Shown piece by piece: positions 21,666 to 34,418 of a stretch of 64,000 nucleotides of DNA (position 1 is its first letter; each line of letters starts with the position of its first letter). The notes beneath the pieces are model-generated. The model did not search any database and had not been told where the DNA came from. It was given only the letters and a program-made list of their open reading frames with translations. Made by a program: the position numbers and the translations under genes. Origin of the DNA: Chlorops oryzae (lineage: Eukaryota; Arthropoda; Insecta; Diptera; Chloropidae); the NCBI GenBank assembly GCA_020466095.1, contig CM035806.1, forward strand, positions 144,508,420-144,572,419, read 5' to 3'.

Positions 21666-23688
21666 ATAATCTCCTTCTAAGCTCTTCTATTTCGTAATTT
21701 TCTTTTCACAACAAACTAGCCATGCTCGTCCTACGTAAACAAACATACATACATACGCAAGTATATGCGAAAATGGAATGCGTTGACGTGAAGAATTTAC
21801 TTCACCAGTACCTAAATAGCATTAAATCACTGTGTCAATTACATGTACGTCCAAATGGCAATGAGGAATACAATTGAAAAAAAACCGTACTCTAGGAGCA
21901 GCTTAATAACAGTTTGCGATTATAGCCCACACCCACACCGCATACGCCCTTTGCAAAAATAAAAAAATATATAAAAAAAACAACAAATATTGAATGCAAC
22001 AACATCATAGAAATGTCAATCAAACTGTTCGAGTATCATGGAATGTGGACCCCGGGCTAGGCCGGCACATTTCAATACGCAAAGGAGAAGAAAAAGTTCG
22101 AGTTTTATTGAAATGAAATGCGGAAAACACAGGGTTGCATTCTGCACTCTAGTTGGTACCGTTGCACATAAACTAAAAGTAAAAATTTTTTCTCGACTCA
22201 ACTCGACCAATCTTCATCGGCAGAGTATTTTGTGCCAATTTTTGGACGGCAAATTGAGCGAATCAAAAGAGCTTATTCAGGGTTGCTATTTTAGCGACAT
22301 TTTTCCTACATCTAACTAAATTTTTACACCGCCAGAGAGAAAATTTTAATATATTATTGCTTTAAAATTTTGAAGTCCTTTTGGTGGCTTTTTGTTACCA
22401 AACATTCAGCGGGAAATTAGTACAGACACGGTCAAGTGATACTGTCTACGAAAGTTAATATTTTTGTATATTTTATATAAGCTTTGGTAGACTCTTATAG
22501 AGCTGTTTATTGATAGCCGATATTTATAGCATTTTAAAATTTTGTTGACTAATCACCACAAGCGGAAGTTCCAAGCCGTTTTGCCATTTCAGCGAATTTC
22601 TCGCTAGGTCTATCCCGATGACTGCAAGATTTTCTGAATTCAGTAGGTTTCCTTTTTTCTTGACTGCCTCAGTATGACTTAGCTGTCTATTAACCCTGGA
22701 GTGTCAATCATATTGAGTGCACGCTTCCGCCAGTATTAGCCTCTACTCGACTATACCATGACTTGACTACTAGACTACTCTAAAGGAAAAAAATTGAGCT
22801 ACTGCTGATTGAGAGGCGTGACAATCAACATCCAAAAGTTTTGTTATGTCATCAATGATTGCACCTTGGAGCATTTTTTTTTCATTTTAAAAATGCAGGG
22901 CTGAATTCTTCTCCAGTTCCAGGTAGACAAGTAGATCGATTAATTTAACTTTCGGGTTTTATTGAATTGTTTACATATTTCATAGATTAGTTGTTTTGCA
23001 ATTTTTTATTTGGGCTAGATTTTTCCGTGGAATTTGGGGAATATTTGGACTGTGGTTAGATTTTTCTGTAGGATTAAGCAATTTTTGAAATTCTTCTTTG
23101 TTGTTTGTTACACAAATTCTCATGATATGACTATACGGAAAAATCATACATATTGATGCATATCAATCACAGGTACACCCGAGAAGTATGCAACATTTTT
23201 TTAAACTTGCCATTTTTAAGGATGTTGCAACCGCTTGAGAGTAATGAAACCTAGCATACTTAATTTCGGTATAGAACTCTATTTTCGAGAATTTTAATTA
23301 AGCTTGTAGCATACCTCGAACAACAAAAAAATTGTCATGGAAAAATATCCTTCCACGGGAGCATGTATTGGTTTTAGCAAAATTGCCTGAAAAATATTTT
23401 TGTAATATTTTTTGAATAGTTTTCTATATATGGGCTTTTGATTGAACACTCTATCTTTATAAATGTCTTAGATATGATTTCTTAAAAGTTTTCTCTAAAA
23501 AAACACCACCTTTTTCAAAGATATTCAAGGACTATAGGAGATCGAGAGCGAAAACTTGAGAAAAATTAAGTTGTTTGCATTGACTTAAACAGTAAAAGAG
23601 CTAAAGTTGAAATCGGTTAAAGTTTTTGGTTAGTTTTCAGCTCTATCGTATATCGTCAGGTCAATTTTAACGGCTTCTTGTCACTTCT
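21666..23688. other. Non-coding AT-rich stretch
   Basis: No gene recognised. A short word TTCAGCGGGAAATTAG at 22406 resembles the MITE-A left terminus but has no partner end. An open frame at 22038-22319 has no recognisable motif. Confidence 0.45.
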
Positions 23689-24101
23689 TGAGCACTCATC
23701 ATCTACGCCACTTCATGCAGAGAGCAGCACATCATGCTCTTTTCTCTCTAAATGTCAATTTATAGAAACCAGTTTGATATCTCTCTTCTTTGCCCTCTTT
23801 TTGAATGTTTCGAAAATTTTTAAAAATCTATTTTTAACAATTTTTGTTCGCCTCTGCCAGGGATCGAACCCGCGATCTTTGGATTCTGAGTCGAACACTC
23901 ATCCTCTACGCCACTTCATGCTAACGCTCAATTGACGCTAAAACCTTATTTAAATTTCAGTAGCCAATGAGAGTCAAGCACATGAACAGCATCCCTCCAC
24001 GATGACATGTCCTCCAAGATGTCATGCATGACAATGTCACCTATATGTCATCGATGACATCATTGGTGACTTTGTCATGCAGGAGATAATTTTCCGCTGG
24101 G
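23689..24101 (+). mobile_element. MITE-A copy 4, truncated and rearranged
   Basis: The right end is intact (TTTTCCGCTGGG at 24090-24101), but the left 250 bp is missing. In its place the copy opens with GAGCACTCATCATCTACGCC and ACTTCATGC, a piece that belongs about 200 bp farther right inside the tRNA-like region, joined directly to AGAGAGCAGCACATC. The canonical piece then appears again at 23900-23922. This is an internal template-switch or repair scar. Confidence 0.8.
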
Positions 24102-24164
24102 CATAGCAATGACAAGAAAGGCGAACAAGCCACAAGTGTATATAAACACAATTTATCCGACCCA

Positions 24165-24255
24165 CGTCACATAGCTGAGGTGGTCAAAGTTGCTAAGGTG
24201 CTGGTAAAGATGCCTGATGAAGAACTCGTGGCTGGGTTCGAAATCGATCCACACA
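24165..24255 (+). other. Possible tRNA-like (SINE head) sequence
   Basis: TAGCTGAGGTGG at 24172 fits an A box, and GGGTTCGAAATC at 24234 fits a B box, about 62 bp apart. A TATATAAAC word lies upstream at 24139. No acceptor stem is evident. It lies 65 bp beyond MITE-A copy 4. Confidence 0.35.
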
Positions 24256-26164
24256 TCTCTCGGTAAATTGTTCGATTTCGAACTAACAATTTCACAATAA
24301 ATGTGGAAAATCGGTGACCCAAATAAAAATTAAAAAAAAAAAAGAAAGTATGACTGGACTATGATCAACTGTTTTTTTTTTAATAACCGCACCGGGTGGG
24401 ATAGAAAGAACCCTGACTTTATTAGGGTAAGAAGACGAACCACCTATGGACATACATACGTGTTCACGTTGTTCCTGTTTTGCTATTTTACAGTTAAAAA
24501 AAAAACACACTAACCGGAAATGATGAACTTAAGTTTGCCTTTCGCATGTACTCAAGGCCGGAGCTTAACTTCCTGTCTTACCTCCGAACAGAATAAATAT
24601 CGCTCTCAAAATCTGTGTAAAACCACATTTTCTGAAGCTATTACGGGAATTAAACATCGCTCATACGTCACACGAAGCAAAAGCTGCGATTCGGGGGAAA
24701 AAAAAAACGAAATCGGAAAACATAAAACATAAAACATAGAGAAACGAAAAGCATAAAATGCCATTGCGAAAAAAAAGGGAAAAACCTTTTTCCATATATC
24801 ATGGCAGATTAGATGAAAAAACGGGATCATGCAACAAAAACACAGTATAGCGAAAATATTTTTGATAAATTTTTCACAAGGAAAAAATCCAAAAAAAAAG
24901 CGAACAATACAAAAAAAAAAAAAAACGGGCAATGAAAACGGACACACACAGCCAAACATAAACACGCTTTCATACAAACATGTAAATTGGCTCATCTATA
25001 AAAATTTATAAATCCATGCTTCGTATGATTGAGAACATATGTACATACGTATGTATGTATGTATGTGTGCATGATTTTTTATATACCTATTTATAGGCGA
25101 ATATGGATGGGAATCGCGAGGCACGACAGAAGGCACTGTGTCGGTTACAGGCCGTCATCAAAATGGTGTGAGTACGTTGACAGGTAGGCATATGGTTAAG
25201 TTTAAATGGGCAAAAGTGTAATATCGACTTGGCAACCAAAACAATAACAAAAAAAAAAAAAAAACACATTCTGTTTGTGTGGTCCGCCCACTTGTAGCAT
25301 ACCTACCATAAAATGCCATAAGAGCGGAAACGGCGTAGCGTCATGACTTTGCACCCATTCAACATTCTCAAAATGGCGATGGCAATTTGCAACAATTTTC
25401 AGCAACATTTGGAACAGCAGCTGTAGGTAAAAAATTTACCCGTAGAAGAGAAATCATAATGGGAGGTGGAGAGTGGTTGTTTTTTTTATTCTATTTTGTT
25501 AAAAAAACACACTATCAAAAGAAAAATCAAGAAAATTCAAAATTTGCATGCAATCACTCGCTAATGGGATGGAATGGAAAAATCTCAACCCACCCAGATC
25601 CAGCGAAATCGTTTCGAAGGTGTTCCATTTGCTATTTGGCATACTTACCTCGTTCCTTTCTCCACCGCCCGTACCGTTCGAAGTGTTGCGCTTATGTTTG
25701 CTCGTTTCCGGCAAACATAAACACGACACACACGAACACGAACACGCACACTAACACACCTACATACACTAGATGATCCCTGGCATTCCGAAAACATTTG
25801 AGCGAAACAACATTTTTCGGCGCCACTGCGGAGTGTGTGTGTGTGTGTTTGTGTGTGTGCAATTGGCAGCAGGTGTTGAAAATTTCTTAACATACATTAA
25901 GGCGAAGGCGCTGAAGATGAAGAGAAGCATATAACAATTTGAACTTTGGCGACACAAAGTTTAAATAAAGACCGCCTTGAAATGATTTCACTTGTATTCT
26001 TCCTATCCTTTGTACAGTCACAAGTCCCCACCGCCCCCCCGCCCACTCACACACTCTCACTCTATTGCTCAGTTTCATCTTGACAGAACACTGGGGGTTC
26101 GTTCGCCTAATGGAATAGAAACGACTTGAAATATTAAAGTAGCAACAACACAGAATATTTGAAT
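24256..26164. other. Non-coding stretch
   Basis: Poly-A runs at 24330-24343 and 24910-24925, CATA/GTAT repeats at 25040-25070, CA/GT patches at 25720-25760 and 25832-25860. No gene seen. Confidence 0.5.
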
Positions 26165-27690
26165 TTTTGATCTCAAACAGATGGTAATTGTTTCAATTCC
26201 TGTAGCATATGCGAAGGCGCGATTCAATATGAAATTTTTGTAGATTATCGGATCATTATCATTATTCTGATTAATTTGAAAGGCCGATTACTCACTAACA
26301 GACAGTCTGGATTTAGATCTGGGAGGAGCTGCATAACTGCAATTACAGATGTATCTGAAACTTTACGCCAAAATATTGAAGCAAACCAACCTATCTTCCT
26401 GGTTCTCTTAGACTGCTCTAAAGCTTTTAATTCCATAAGTCACTCTATACTCTGCTCTAAGCTTAAAAATTGGTACCTATGGTTTTTCACCTCCAGCCAT
26501 AGATATGATTTGGTCTTACGTTTGTGATCGCTTTCAGTGTGTTTGTTCTGGGAGCTCATACTCAGAATTTATTCGGGTTAGTAAAGGTGTTCCCCAGGGT
26601 TCTGTTCTTAGGGCCTTTCTTATTTTCCATTTATGTAAATGATTTTCCTTCTATCCTGAATAAATGTTCTACACATATGTACGCTGATGATATCCAGCTT
26701 TACGTTTCTTGTAAAAGAACTGATCTGTGCAGTTGTGTGGGTATCCTGAATCAAGAACTCCAGAGAGTCGGTAACTGGGCCATACAAAATGAGCTTGAAA
26801 TCAATCCAAGAAAGTCTTTGTGTCTGCTGGTCTATAAAAAAAGCCCTAAATTATGATAGTCTCTCTCCTATTGTTATCAATAACTCTATTATTAAATTTG
26901 TGAGTAAGTCTAAGAATTTAGGCTTTATTTTTAATAACACGCTGTCTTGGAATGATCATATTACTAGCACCATAGGTAAAGTAAGCGGCATGCTACGCTG
27001 TCTATGGCCTACCCAATATTTTACACCGCTGCGAATAAGACTGATTATAGCAAAAGCATATCTAGTACCCACTCTCCTATACGGCTGCGAAGTAGTCGCC
27101 AATGCCGACTATTATCATAAGCATAAATTAAAAGTAGCATTCAATAATATCGCTCGATATGTTTATTGCCTGAGTAGATATGACCATGTCTCGGAATACG
27201 CATATCAGATTTACAGCATCACCTTTGAGAATCTAGTCAGAACAAAAGTCCTCCAACTTGTGCATAAGCTAATATTCTATTCTGAGCCCACTTATCTCTC
27301 TGAGAGACTTCGCTTTACACAATCACCCCGTAACAGCAACCTTGTTTTAACTAGGCACTCCTGCCTCATTTTCGAAAGGCAATTCTTCATATACGGTCCA
27401 CGTCTCTGGAATTCTCTAGATCATGGCACGCAACGGACCGGCAATGCATTCAAATTTAAAAAAAGTACTATCATCATTGTCATCCTTTAATTAATTAATT
27501 TATATTCCAATTGTTTTTAAAGCATTCAATATTTAGTCTTAAGACTATCGCATATTCCTTAATAGTCAATTTTCTATGACTGTTTTTATGATTAGTGTTA
27601 GTTTAAGATCAAAAATCTTGTGACACTAAGAACTGCATTTAGATAAATAAAAAAAAAATAAAAAAATTAAAAAAAATAAAAAGCTCGAAA
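26165..27690 (+). mobile_element. 5'-truncated LINE (CR1/Jockey supergroup)
   Basis: Contains the C-terminal half of ORF2 (reverse transcriptase onward), a 3' untranslated part of about 150 bp and an A-rich tail (AAATAAAAAAAAAATAAAA type) at 27645-27682. The endonuclease and ORF1 are missing. The 5' edge is approximate. I could not find a clear target duplication. Confidence 0.75.
26270..27490 (+). pseudogene. LINE reverse transcriptase, frameshifted
   Basis: The protein is a non-LTR retrotransposon reverse transcriptase, which copies element RNA into a nicked target. Visible in order are QSGFRSGRSCITAI, motif A LLDCSKAFNSISH (catalytic Asp), motif B GVPQGSVL, LFSIYVNDFP, motif C YADD, LEINPRKS, then the connection region SKNLGFIFNNTLSWNDHI and a C-terminal tail with YGPRLWNSL. 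The frame changes three times, near 26490-26520, at about 26608 within VLGP, and at about 26835 in an A run after LVYKK. The catalytic residues survive, but the frame is broken and the N-terminus is lost. The tail is most like CR1/Jockey-type elements; no RNase H domain is seen. Confidence 0.88.
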
Positions 27691-29545
27691 TAATGATCAT
27701 TTGATCGTTTGGACTTTTGGTGAGAAGCTCGCTCAGTGGTTCAGTGGCTGATAGAATGGCCACGGCACATTCATACATAAATATCTATACTAATGGCATA
27801 GCATTAAAATCGCTCAATGTATTTTCATATACCTATCGCTAATTCTGGCTCTAAGACACGAGAATTTACTTAAGTAAATATATATATTTTTTTTTTTATT
27901 TCCTTCGCAGAAACGTGCGAAGGTACATTTATGGTATAACTGTCAGAAAAACATTGCTCTGAACATGCGTCACAACAAGTGATATTGTAATTCATTATGC
28001 AAGCAGATACCTCGCAAAGACCCAAAGTAATAGTCAGTTTAAGAAAGACGTTGAGCGAACGGACGACTTACTGAACGAGAATTAGAGTGAGACTGATAGT
28101 GAGAGTGAGAGAGAAAGAGAAAGTTAGAGCGCGATAGCAATGGAAGAGAAACGTGTCAGAATTAAAACATAAACTCAATTTAAATTGTCTTCTTATTGTA
28201 CATACATACATAGGTATGTAGGCAGCGATTTCGAGTGTTAGATGGGCTCTAAGATGTTAATAAACAAACTGAGACAGCAGAAGCTACAACAACAACAACA
28301 ACAACAATAACAAAAACAATTGAATTTGGAATACAAATTAGTTGGGTGAGCTTTACGGCAATCAGGGGCTGTAGCGAGCCGACCAACCAAACAGGCAAAC
28401 ATCTCACAGCTCCAGCTATGTTAGGTGGCCATAGAAATCCGTTTAAATACAAACAAACGCACGTGCATATATTGCAGCTATTTGTTAATTCCTTTACGTG
28501 CTCCTGCATGATCTAATGTACCTACATGTACAATGTACATGTACATGTACATGTGTATATGCATGCGTTTCGAAGTGTAAATGTGTTGTGTGCGTCAACA
28601 TACATATATTTGAGTTTGACGTTTCACACGCAATAGCAGGACGAATCGAGCTGCAACTTCAGCAGCAGCGACATCAGCTCAGTTTTATGTTTGTAAACAA
28701 ACAATAGCAACAAATAATGAAAATGCAACGCACAAGTGCAAACAAAAGCATTCACAAATACCAACATATGTACATTGACACACAAGCACGCAAGCACGCT
28801 CCTTCGTCACAATAAAGAAGACAACTGGTCTGGACAGGATGTGACAGGATAGGAATTTCAACTACGATATTACTGACATACTGTTCCAGAAGAAGAAAGT
28901 GCTAGGCTATATTCATATATTTATCTGTATGTATGTATGTATGTAGATATGTAGAGCAAAATCAGGCACGAAGCCTGAACACTCGCATGTGAATATGGAA
29001 TCCAATACACAATGGCATACATCGAAATGTCCATACGGATACAAGGATAATTCTCAGATAAAATAAGTAAAACCGCCTTAAATAGAGAGGAAACACAATG
29101 GCATATCTTAGGAGACTTACAGCCATCGCATACTTATTTACGTCTAATACTGTACGTGCATAGGTATGTGCTTAACATTCTACATGTGTGGACGAGTATG
29201 TGCGTGTGCGTGAATATTCATCATTTTAAATGGTCTTAGCAATTACATGCCGGTGCACTGAAACATCGAGAATTTAATTTTTAGCACGTCTTCTTTCGAT
29301 TTGTGTTAGCATTTTATTAATAACCGACGGAGTCTCTTTGCTGTCGATATATAGTGGCTGTGAGGACGTGTACAGCAATCAGAAATCAGAAGAACTGCAG
29401 AGAGACCATACACATACATATAGTGTGGATAGAAATCTTGTAGTCAGTAGCTCGATCCCGAAATAAGTGACGTCCAATTGTGGCAGTCTTTGGTGACTAG
29501 CCATTTTACTCGTCACAAACAGATAGAATAATACAAGTAGACAGT

Positions 29546-29645
29546 CTCTTTCTCTCTATTCCTTTCTCCATCCCTCTCCCTCTCCCCTCCCTCTCCCCCT
29601 CCCTCTCCCCCTCCCTCTCCCTCTCCCCATACTTCTCCCCCTACT
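29546..29645. repeat. CCCTCTCC-type pyrimidine array
   Basis: About 100 bp of almost pure C/T on the plus strand with repeated CCCTCTCC and CCCCCTCCCTCTCC words. Confidence 0.88.
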
Positions 29646-30499
29646 AAAAAAGATTCCTCTTACATGAACACTTCATCATGGGCCGTAGTCGGTATCTGAA
29701 TATGGGGTTCTTTTATACTAATTACAATCGTCTGAGTTATATGTCGCAGTGGGCGTGGTCGTCAGGGATATTTAAAAGAAAATTTTCTGAATCAAATACA
29801 GAGTCAAACTTCCATAACTCGAACCACTATTACCCCAAGAAGCGACTTCGAGTAAGGGAAACGAAAGTTGTATATAAATATTGCCTATTGCCACCCGATT
29901 CAGTCTGAGCTATAGAAAATTCGAGTTGTAGAAGTTCCAGTTATGGAAGCTTGACTGTATCTCTAACTTTTTATTTACATGTTTGTCGGCTATTGTGTTG
30001 TCGGGCTCAGCTGACAGAATCACCGTTACATGAATTTTTTTTTTTAATTTTTTGCTTTGACTTGTCTTGCACGTTTAAGCAGTACACATTTTAATTGATT
30101 GTGCTGAAGTGTTGTGCAACATGCTGCCATGCAAAACGCAACATGCCGTTGGCATTTCAAATGTTTAAAAAGCTTCTTTCACTACTTAAGCTTATAATTT
30201 TAAAATACTTTAGCCAGCAAAAGGGGTTGTTTTATCCATGCTTACTTCGCTATTCATAGTAGCTAATAGGTTCATATTGCTGAAGAGAGGATACGCGTTC
30301 TTATATTCCAGCAGAGAATGTGCGTATTTTTATGTTGTTAAGGTTTTTTTTTTATTTTTTCATTCCCATTTGTAGGCAAAGAAAGCTCCTATGAGAACCA
30401 AAGTCGGTTGTACCTGAGGCTAACGTTAAATTTTTTCTTTTTAGTCGCAAGCTACCATAGCTAAACAACTATTTCATCTCCTCCATCTTCTCTTTTTTA

Positions 30500-30826
30500 T
30501 TATTCTTCTTCTTCGTCTTCTTTCGTCTTCTTCTTCGTCTTATTTTTCGGGGTCTTCTTAGTCTTCTTCTTCCTCTTCGTCTTCTTTGTCTTCTTCTTCG
30601 TCTTCGTCTCCTTTGTCTTCTTCTTCGTCTTCTTCTTCGTCTTCTTCTTCGTCTTCTTCTTCGTCTTCTTCTTCGTCTTCTTCTTCGTCTTCTTCTTCGT
30701 CTTTTTCTTCGTCTTCTTCTTCGTCTTCTTCGTCTTCTTTCTTCTTCGTCTTCTTTTTCGTCTTCTTCTTAGTCTTGTTCGCCCTATTCTTCTTTATTTT
30801 CTTCGTCTTCTTCCTCCCGTTCTTTT
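30500..30826. repeat. TCTTCTTCTTCG 12-mer array
   Basis: Units of TCTTCTTCTTCG with TCTTCG and TTTTTC variants; the purest part is about 30596-30750. It yields an open frame of poly-serine (30586-30828) that I regard as a by-product. Confidence 0.9.
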
Positions 30827-32419
30827 AAATCTTTACCTTCATCTTACTTCATTGAATTCTACTCAACCTATCAGATCAGCCTATACCATTTTACCCATTC
30901 TTCCCTTTGCAGCATTCACTTCACCTAACCGTGAAGCTTCTTTGCTTCACGGACAAACGAATCCGAGTAGCATTATTTTTTACTCCAACTTTAAAGTCTT
31001 CTGATTCCTTTTTTCTTTCATTTCCGTTTCCCGCTCTTATGTTTTGTGCTTCCGTGCGACAGTAAATTAACCGCCATTAAATCGGGGGTTTTATTTTTTT
31101 TTGCCTTTTTTCTTTTATTTCGTTTTTCTTCTCATCTTTGTTTTCTGCGGGGTGAGTTTGATATCCTGATGGATGAAAGCAGCATGCCAATGGTAAAGGA
31201 TATGCTCTTGACTTGTCTGCGACATGCTTCGAGTCGCGTTCCGTGCTGCCAGTCAACGTCATTCCTAATTAACGTAGCAAAGCGTAACATGTTCCCATGT
31301 TTGCCATTGTATTCGATTGCCATGGTCGCAGTTACATGATTTTCTATTATAATTAACCCTTTGTAGCTTGACATATCTAAAGAGCATTTTCACTTTACTC
31401 GCTAAGATCATAAGGAAATGCTATAATAATAATAGTAATAATCGAGAACTTAGCCGGATTCGTTACATTTTCTGAACGGAAGACGAGCAACATTAAGTGG
31501 CAAAGTAGCCTTGGCAATTGGCACGGGCATAAGGATGCGTGTGCATCCTGGATTCCCGCAGTCAAAGCCGTCAAAGTAATAAAAATAATTATCGCATGCA
31601 ATCTACAAAGGAGACATTCTTAATGGAAAATTTTTGAGGTATACTGTTTGACGGTGCACGAATTGGTCTTTGTGTTTGTGTGTTTGCGAAATGCAAAAAC
31701 TATTTTTAACGGAAATATACATACACATATGTACGTATATAGGCTAGATAGAAAGCGAGTTTCACAGAGAACAGAACGCGGTTTATTTTTAACAGCTTCG
31801 GCGAATGATGTTGATTAAAGGCGTATCTGCAGAAACTCAGAAGCTGCCGCGGTTGTTTTGCAAATTATTGACAATAAAAATTTTCGGTCTCCTGGCGAAA
31901 CGAATGATGCTATTGTTGTTGTTGTTGTTCGTGTTAATGTTGTCACTACCGTTACTTCTTGGTAAGTTATTTAAGGTTTCTGGTACTATTTTTATTGTCG
32001 CTATGACAATGAAGCCGCAGCAGCAGCAGTAACATCAGAAATCATTTTAAATTTACCACACACTCGCGCTATCTCTCTCTCTCTCTTTCTCTCTCTCTCG
32101 CAACACACACACACATTCTTTTCTTCTTTCCGTTTTTCTCCATCTCTCCTTATCGCACTCTTTCTCTGACCTGCTTGACATAGCAAAGGGAAAACATTTG
32201 AAAAGTTTTCGCGAACGGAAAACTTTACTAATTAGAATGGGCGAGAATTTTTGTGATAATTAATTTTTGTCGGTTATATGCAATTTTATAAACCAACAGC
32301 AAGAGCGAGAAGAGATCAAATGAAGAGAGGGAAAAAATAAAAAAGTAAGCAATAGCTGAAATTGAGATCAAAGCAGATTTTTCCCAGAATTTGGAAAAAA
32401 GGGGAGAAAGGGAGGCATT

Positions 32420-32422
<3 letters not shown>

Positions 32423-32469
<47 letters not shown>

Positions 32470-33440
32470 GAGAGAAGAGCGAGAGGGAGAGAGAGAGGGA
32501 GAGAGAGGGAGAGAGAGTGGGAAAAGGAGAGAGGGAAAAAGAGAGGGTGAGAAAGAGAGAGAGGGCGAGAGAGAGAGATAGGGCGAGAGAGAGAGATAGG
32601 GCGAGAGAGAGAGATAGGGCGAGAGAGAGAGAGGGAAAAGGAGAGAGGGAGAGAGAGAGTTGGAAAAGGAGAGAGGGAGAGAGGGAGAGAGAGAGTGGGA
32701 AAAGGAGAGAGGGAGAGAGAGAGTGGGTAAAGGAGAGAGGGAAAAAGAGAGGGTGAGAGAGAGAAAAAGAGAGTGTGAGAGAGGGAAGGAGACGGAGAGA
32801 GACGGAGAGAGACGGAGAGAGACGGAGAGAGACGGAGAGAGACGGAGAGAGACGGAGAGAGACGGAGAGAGACGGAGAGAGACGGAGAGAGACGGAGAGA
32901 GACGGAGAGAGACGGAGAGAGACGGAGAGAGACGGAGAGAGACGGAGAGAGACGGAGAGAGACGGAGAGAGACGGAGAGAGCGGAGAGAGACGGAAGAAC
33001 GGAGAGAGACGGAGAGAGACGGGAGAGACGGAGAGAGACGGAAGAGACGGAGAGAGACGGAGAGAGACGGAGAGAGACGGAGAGAGACGGAGAGAGACGG
33101 AGAGAGACGGAGAGAGACGGAGAGAGACGGAGAGAGACGGAGAGAGACGGAGAGAGACGGAGAGAGACGGAGAGAGACGGAGAGAGACGGAGAGAGACGG
33201 AGAGAGACGGAGAGAGACGGAGAGAGACGGAGAGAGACGGAGAGAGACGGAGAGAGACGGAGAGAGACGGAGAGAGGACGGAGCGAGAGGGGGAGCGAGA
33301 CCGAGAGTGAGGAAGAGAGAGGGAGAGCGAGGGAGAGATTGGAAGATAGGGAGAGAGAGGGAGACAGGGAGACAGGGAGATACGAAGAGAGAGGGCGATA
33401 GAGAGCGAGAAAGACGGAGTAAGAGATAGAGATAAAAAGA
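32423..33440. repeat. GACGGAGAGA decamer array in a 1-kb purine tract
   Basis: The tract starts as GA and GGGAGAGA repeats (32423-32790). It becomes a pure decamer GACGGAGAGA, about 19 units at 32791-32980 and about 22 units at 33051-33274, separated by a slipped segment at 32981-33050. It then decays to GA-rich DNA. Open frames on both strands, up to 398 codons, are products of a repeat whose period is not a multiple of three. Confidence 0.95.
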
Positions 33441-34130
33441 GAATAAGGTTAAGAGTGAGTGAGCGAGAGAAGAAACGATAGAGAATTGAAAAGAGAGTAA
33501 TGAATGGATCAATTTGATGAATCAGTACACAACTGTCATTCCAACTTTTTTCCCCTGTTGTGAGTCAAAAAGCGTCACGTCACATTCCAACGTCACGTTA
33601 CCAGCACCAAGCCGAAAGTACGAATGCATCAAAATTCAGAGGACTTCGACGACACAGCACCAAGCTCGAAATCCGACACCCTTCAGCAAGAACAACAACA
33701 ACATTACAACTCAACTACTGAGAACAATTACGTAAACAAGCATACCGATCGCTGGTACCAAAACTTGGCGCAACGCCGATCATAGGAAAGAGCAAGCGGG
33801 GGAAAAGACGAAAGACCACGAGCAAGCAAGTCAGCAATAAACAACTGCATAAGCTGTGGATAAGAGGTTCAACGTCTTCAAAGGCTGACCTACGTCAACA
33901 ATAGAAGACGAAATGGAAACACAGCAATGAAACTAGTGGCGTAACTCGCAACAACAACAACAACAGGCGATCGAGAAGGGCAATGAACGCAACGTATGCA
34001 AGAAGTTACAAGCCGGTCAACAAAACAACAAGAGCCAAGTGCAACAACAACAAGTGCAACATAGGCACACCGGCAGGAGAAGTTCGAAGTCATACTTATG
34101 AAATCAATCAATATCTAATATTGCTAGATC
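33441..34130. other. CAA-rich non-coding stretch, possibly retroelement-related
   Basis: Several CAACAACAA runs (33685-33705, 33951-33974, 34041-34060) and mixed composition richer in C than the surroundings. It lies directly upstream of the LTR end and may belong to the same element, but no protein motif supports this. Confidence 0.35.
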
Positions 34131-34418
34131 GGCAATATTGATCGTATTTAAGCGGAGCTTCGATCTATGGAAGAGGACTTGCAGTTTCGAATCGAAAGTC
34201 TAATCAGATCTCAACATTGGCGCACCTACTTACGAGCCAGGACGACAAAGCGTGGATCTCAGTGGTAGCTAGGGATTAGGGCAGTGAAGTAAGCCAGAAT
34301 AGGATTGTCATATATAAGAAGAAAAAGGACTTGAATAAACAATAATTGTAACTGAATTCAATGGCGTTCTTATTTGTGGTATTCGCTTAGACGTCCATCC
34401 CCAGCACGCAACATTTTA
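34131..34418 (+). mobile_element. LTR retrotransposon: 3' part of an LTR
   Basis: This stretch ends where a primer-binding site begins. It contains CATATATAAGAAG (34308-34320) as a possible TATA box and GAATAAACAA (34335-34344) as a possible polyadenylation signal, the R/U5 arrangement of Ty3/gypsy LTRs. The 5' boundary is not visible, and the start given is a guess. No gag or pol follows, so only a remnant is left. Confidence 0.5.

Larger units (their letters stand above)
27691..32361. other. Non-coding stretch with several simple repeats
   Basis: CATGTA palindromic repeat at 28526-28556, CAA triplets at 28288-28312, pyrimidine arrays at 29546-29645 and 30500-30826 (listed separately), TTG triplets at 31911-31931, and CT/CA tracts at 32069-32115. 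No exon recognised. Confidence 0.5.

Noticed and set aside
22400..22425. MITE-A-like left end (TTCAGCGGGAAATTAG)
   Set aside because: No further MITE-A sequence follows and no partner end was found; probably chance or too decayed.
30586..30828. Poly-serine open frame
   Set aside because: Product of the TCTTCTTCTTCG array.
32316..33512. 398-codon open frame (minus) and overlapping 121-216-codon frames (plus)
   Set aside because: They are translations of the GACGGAGAGA array (period not a multiple of three, all frames open) and contain only cyclic Arg/Glu/Asp or Ser/Leu patterns.
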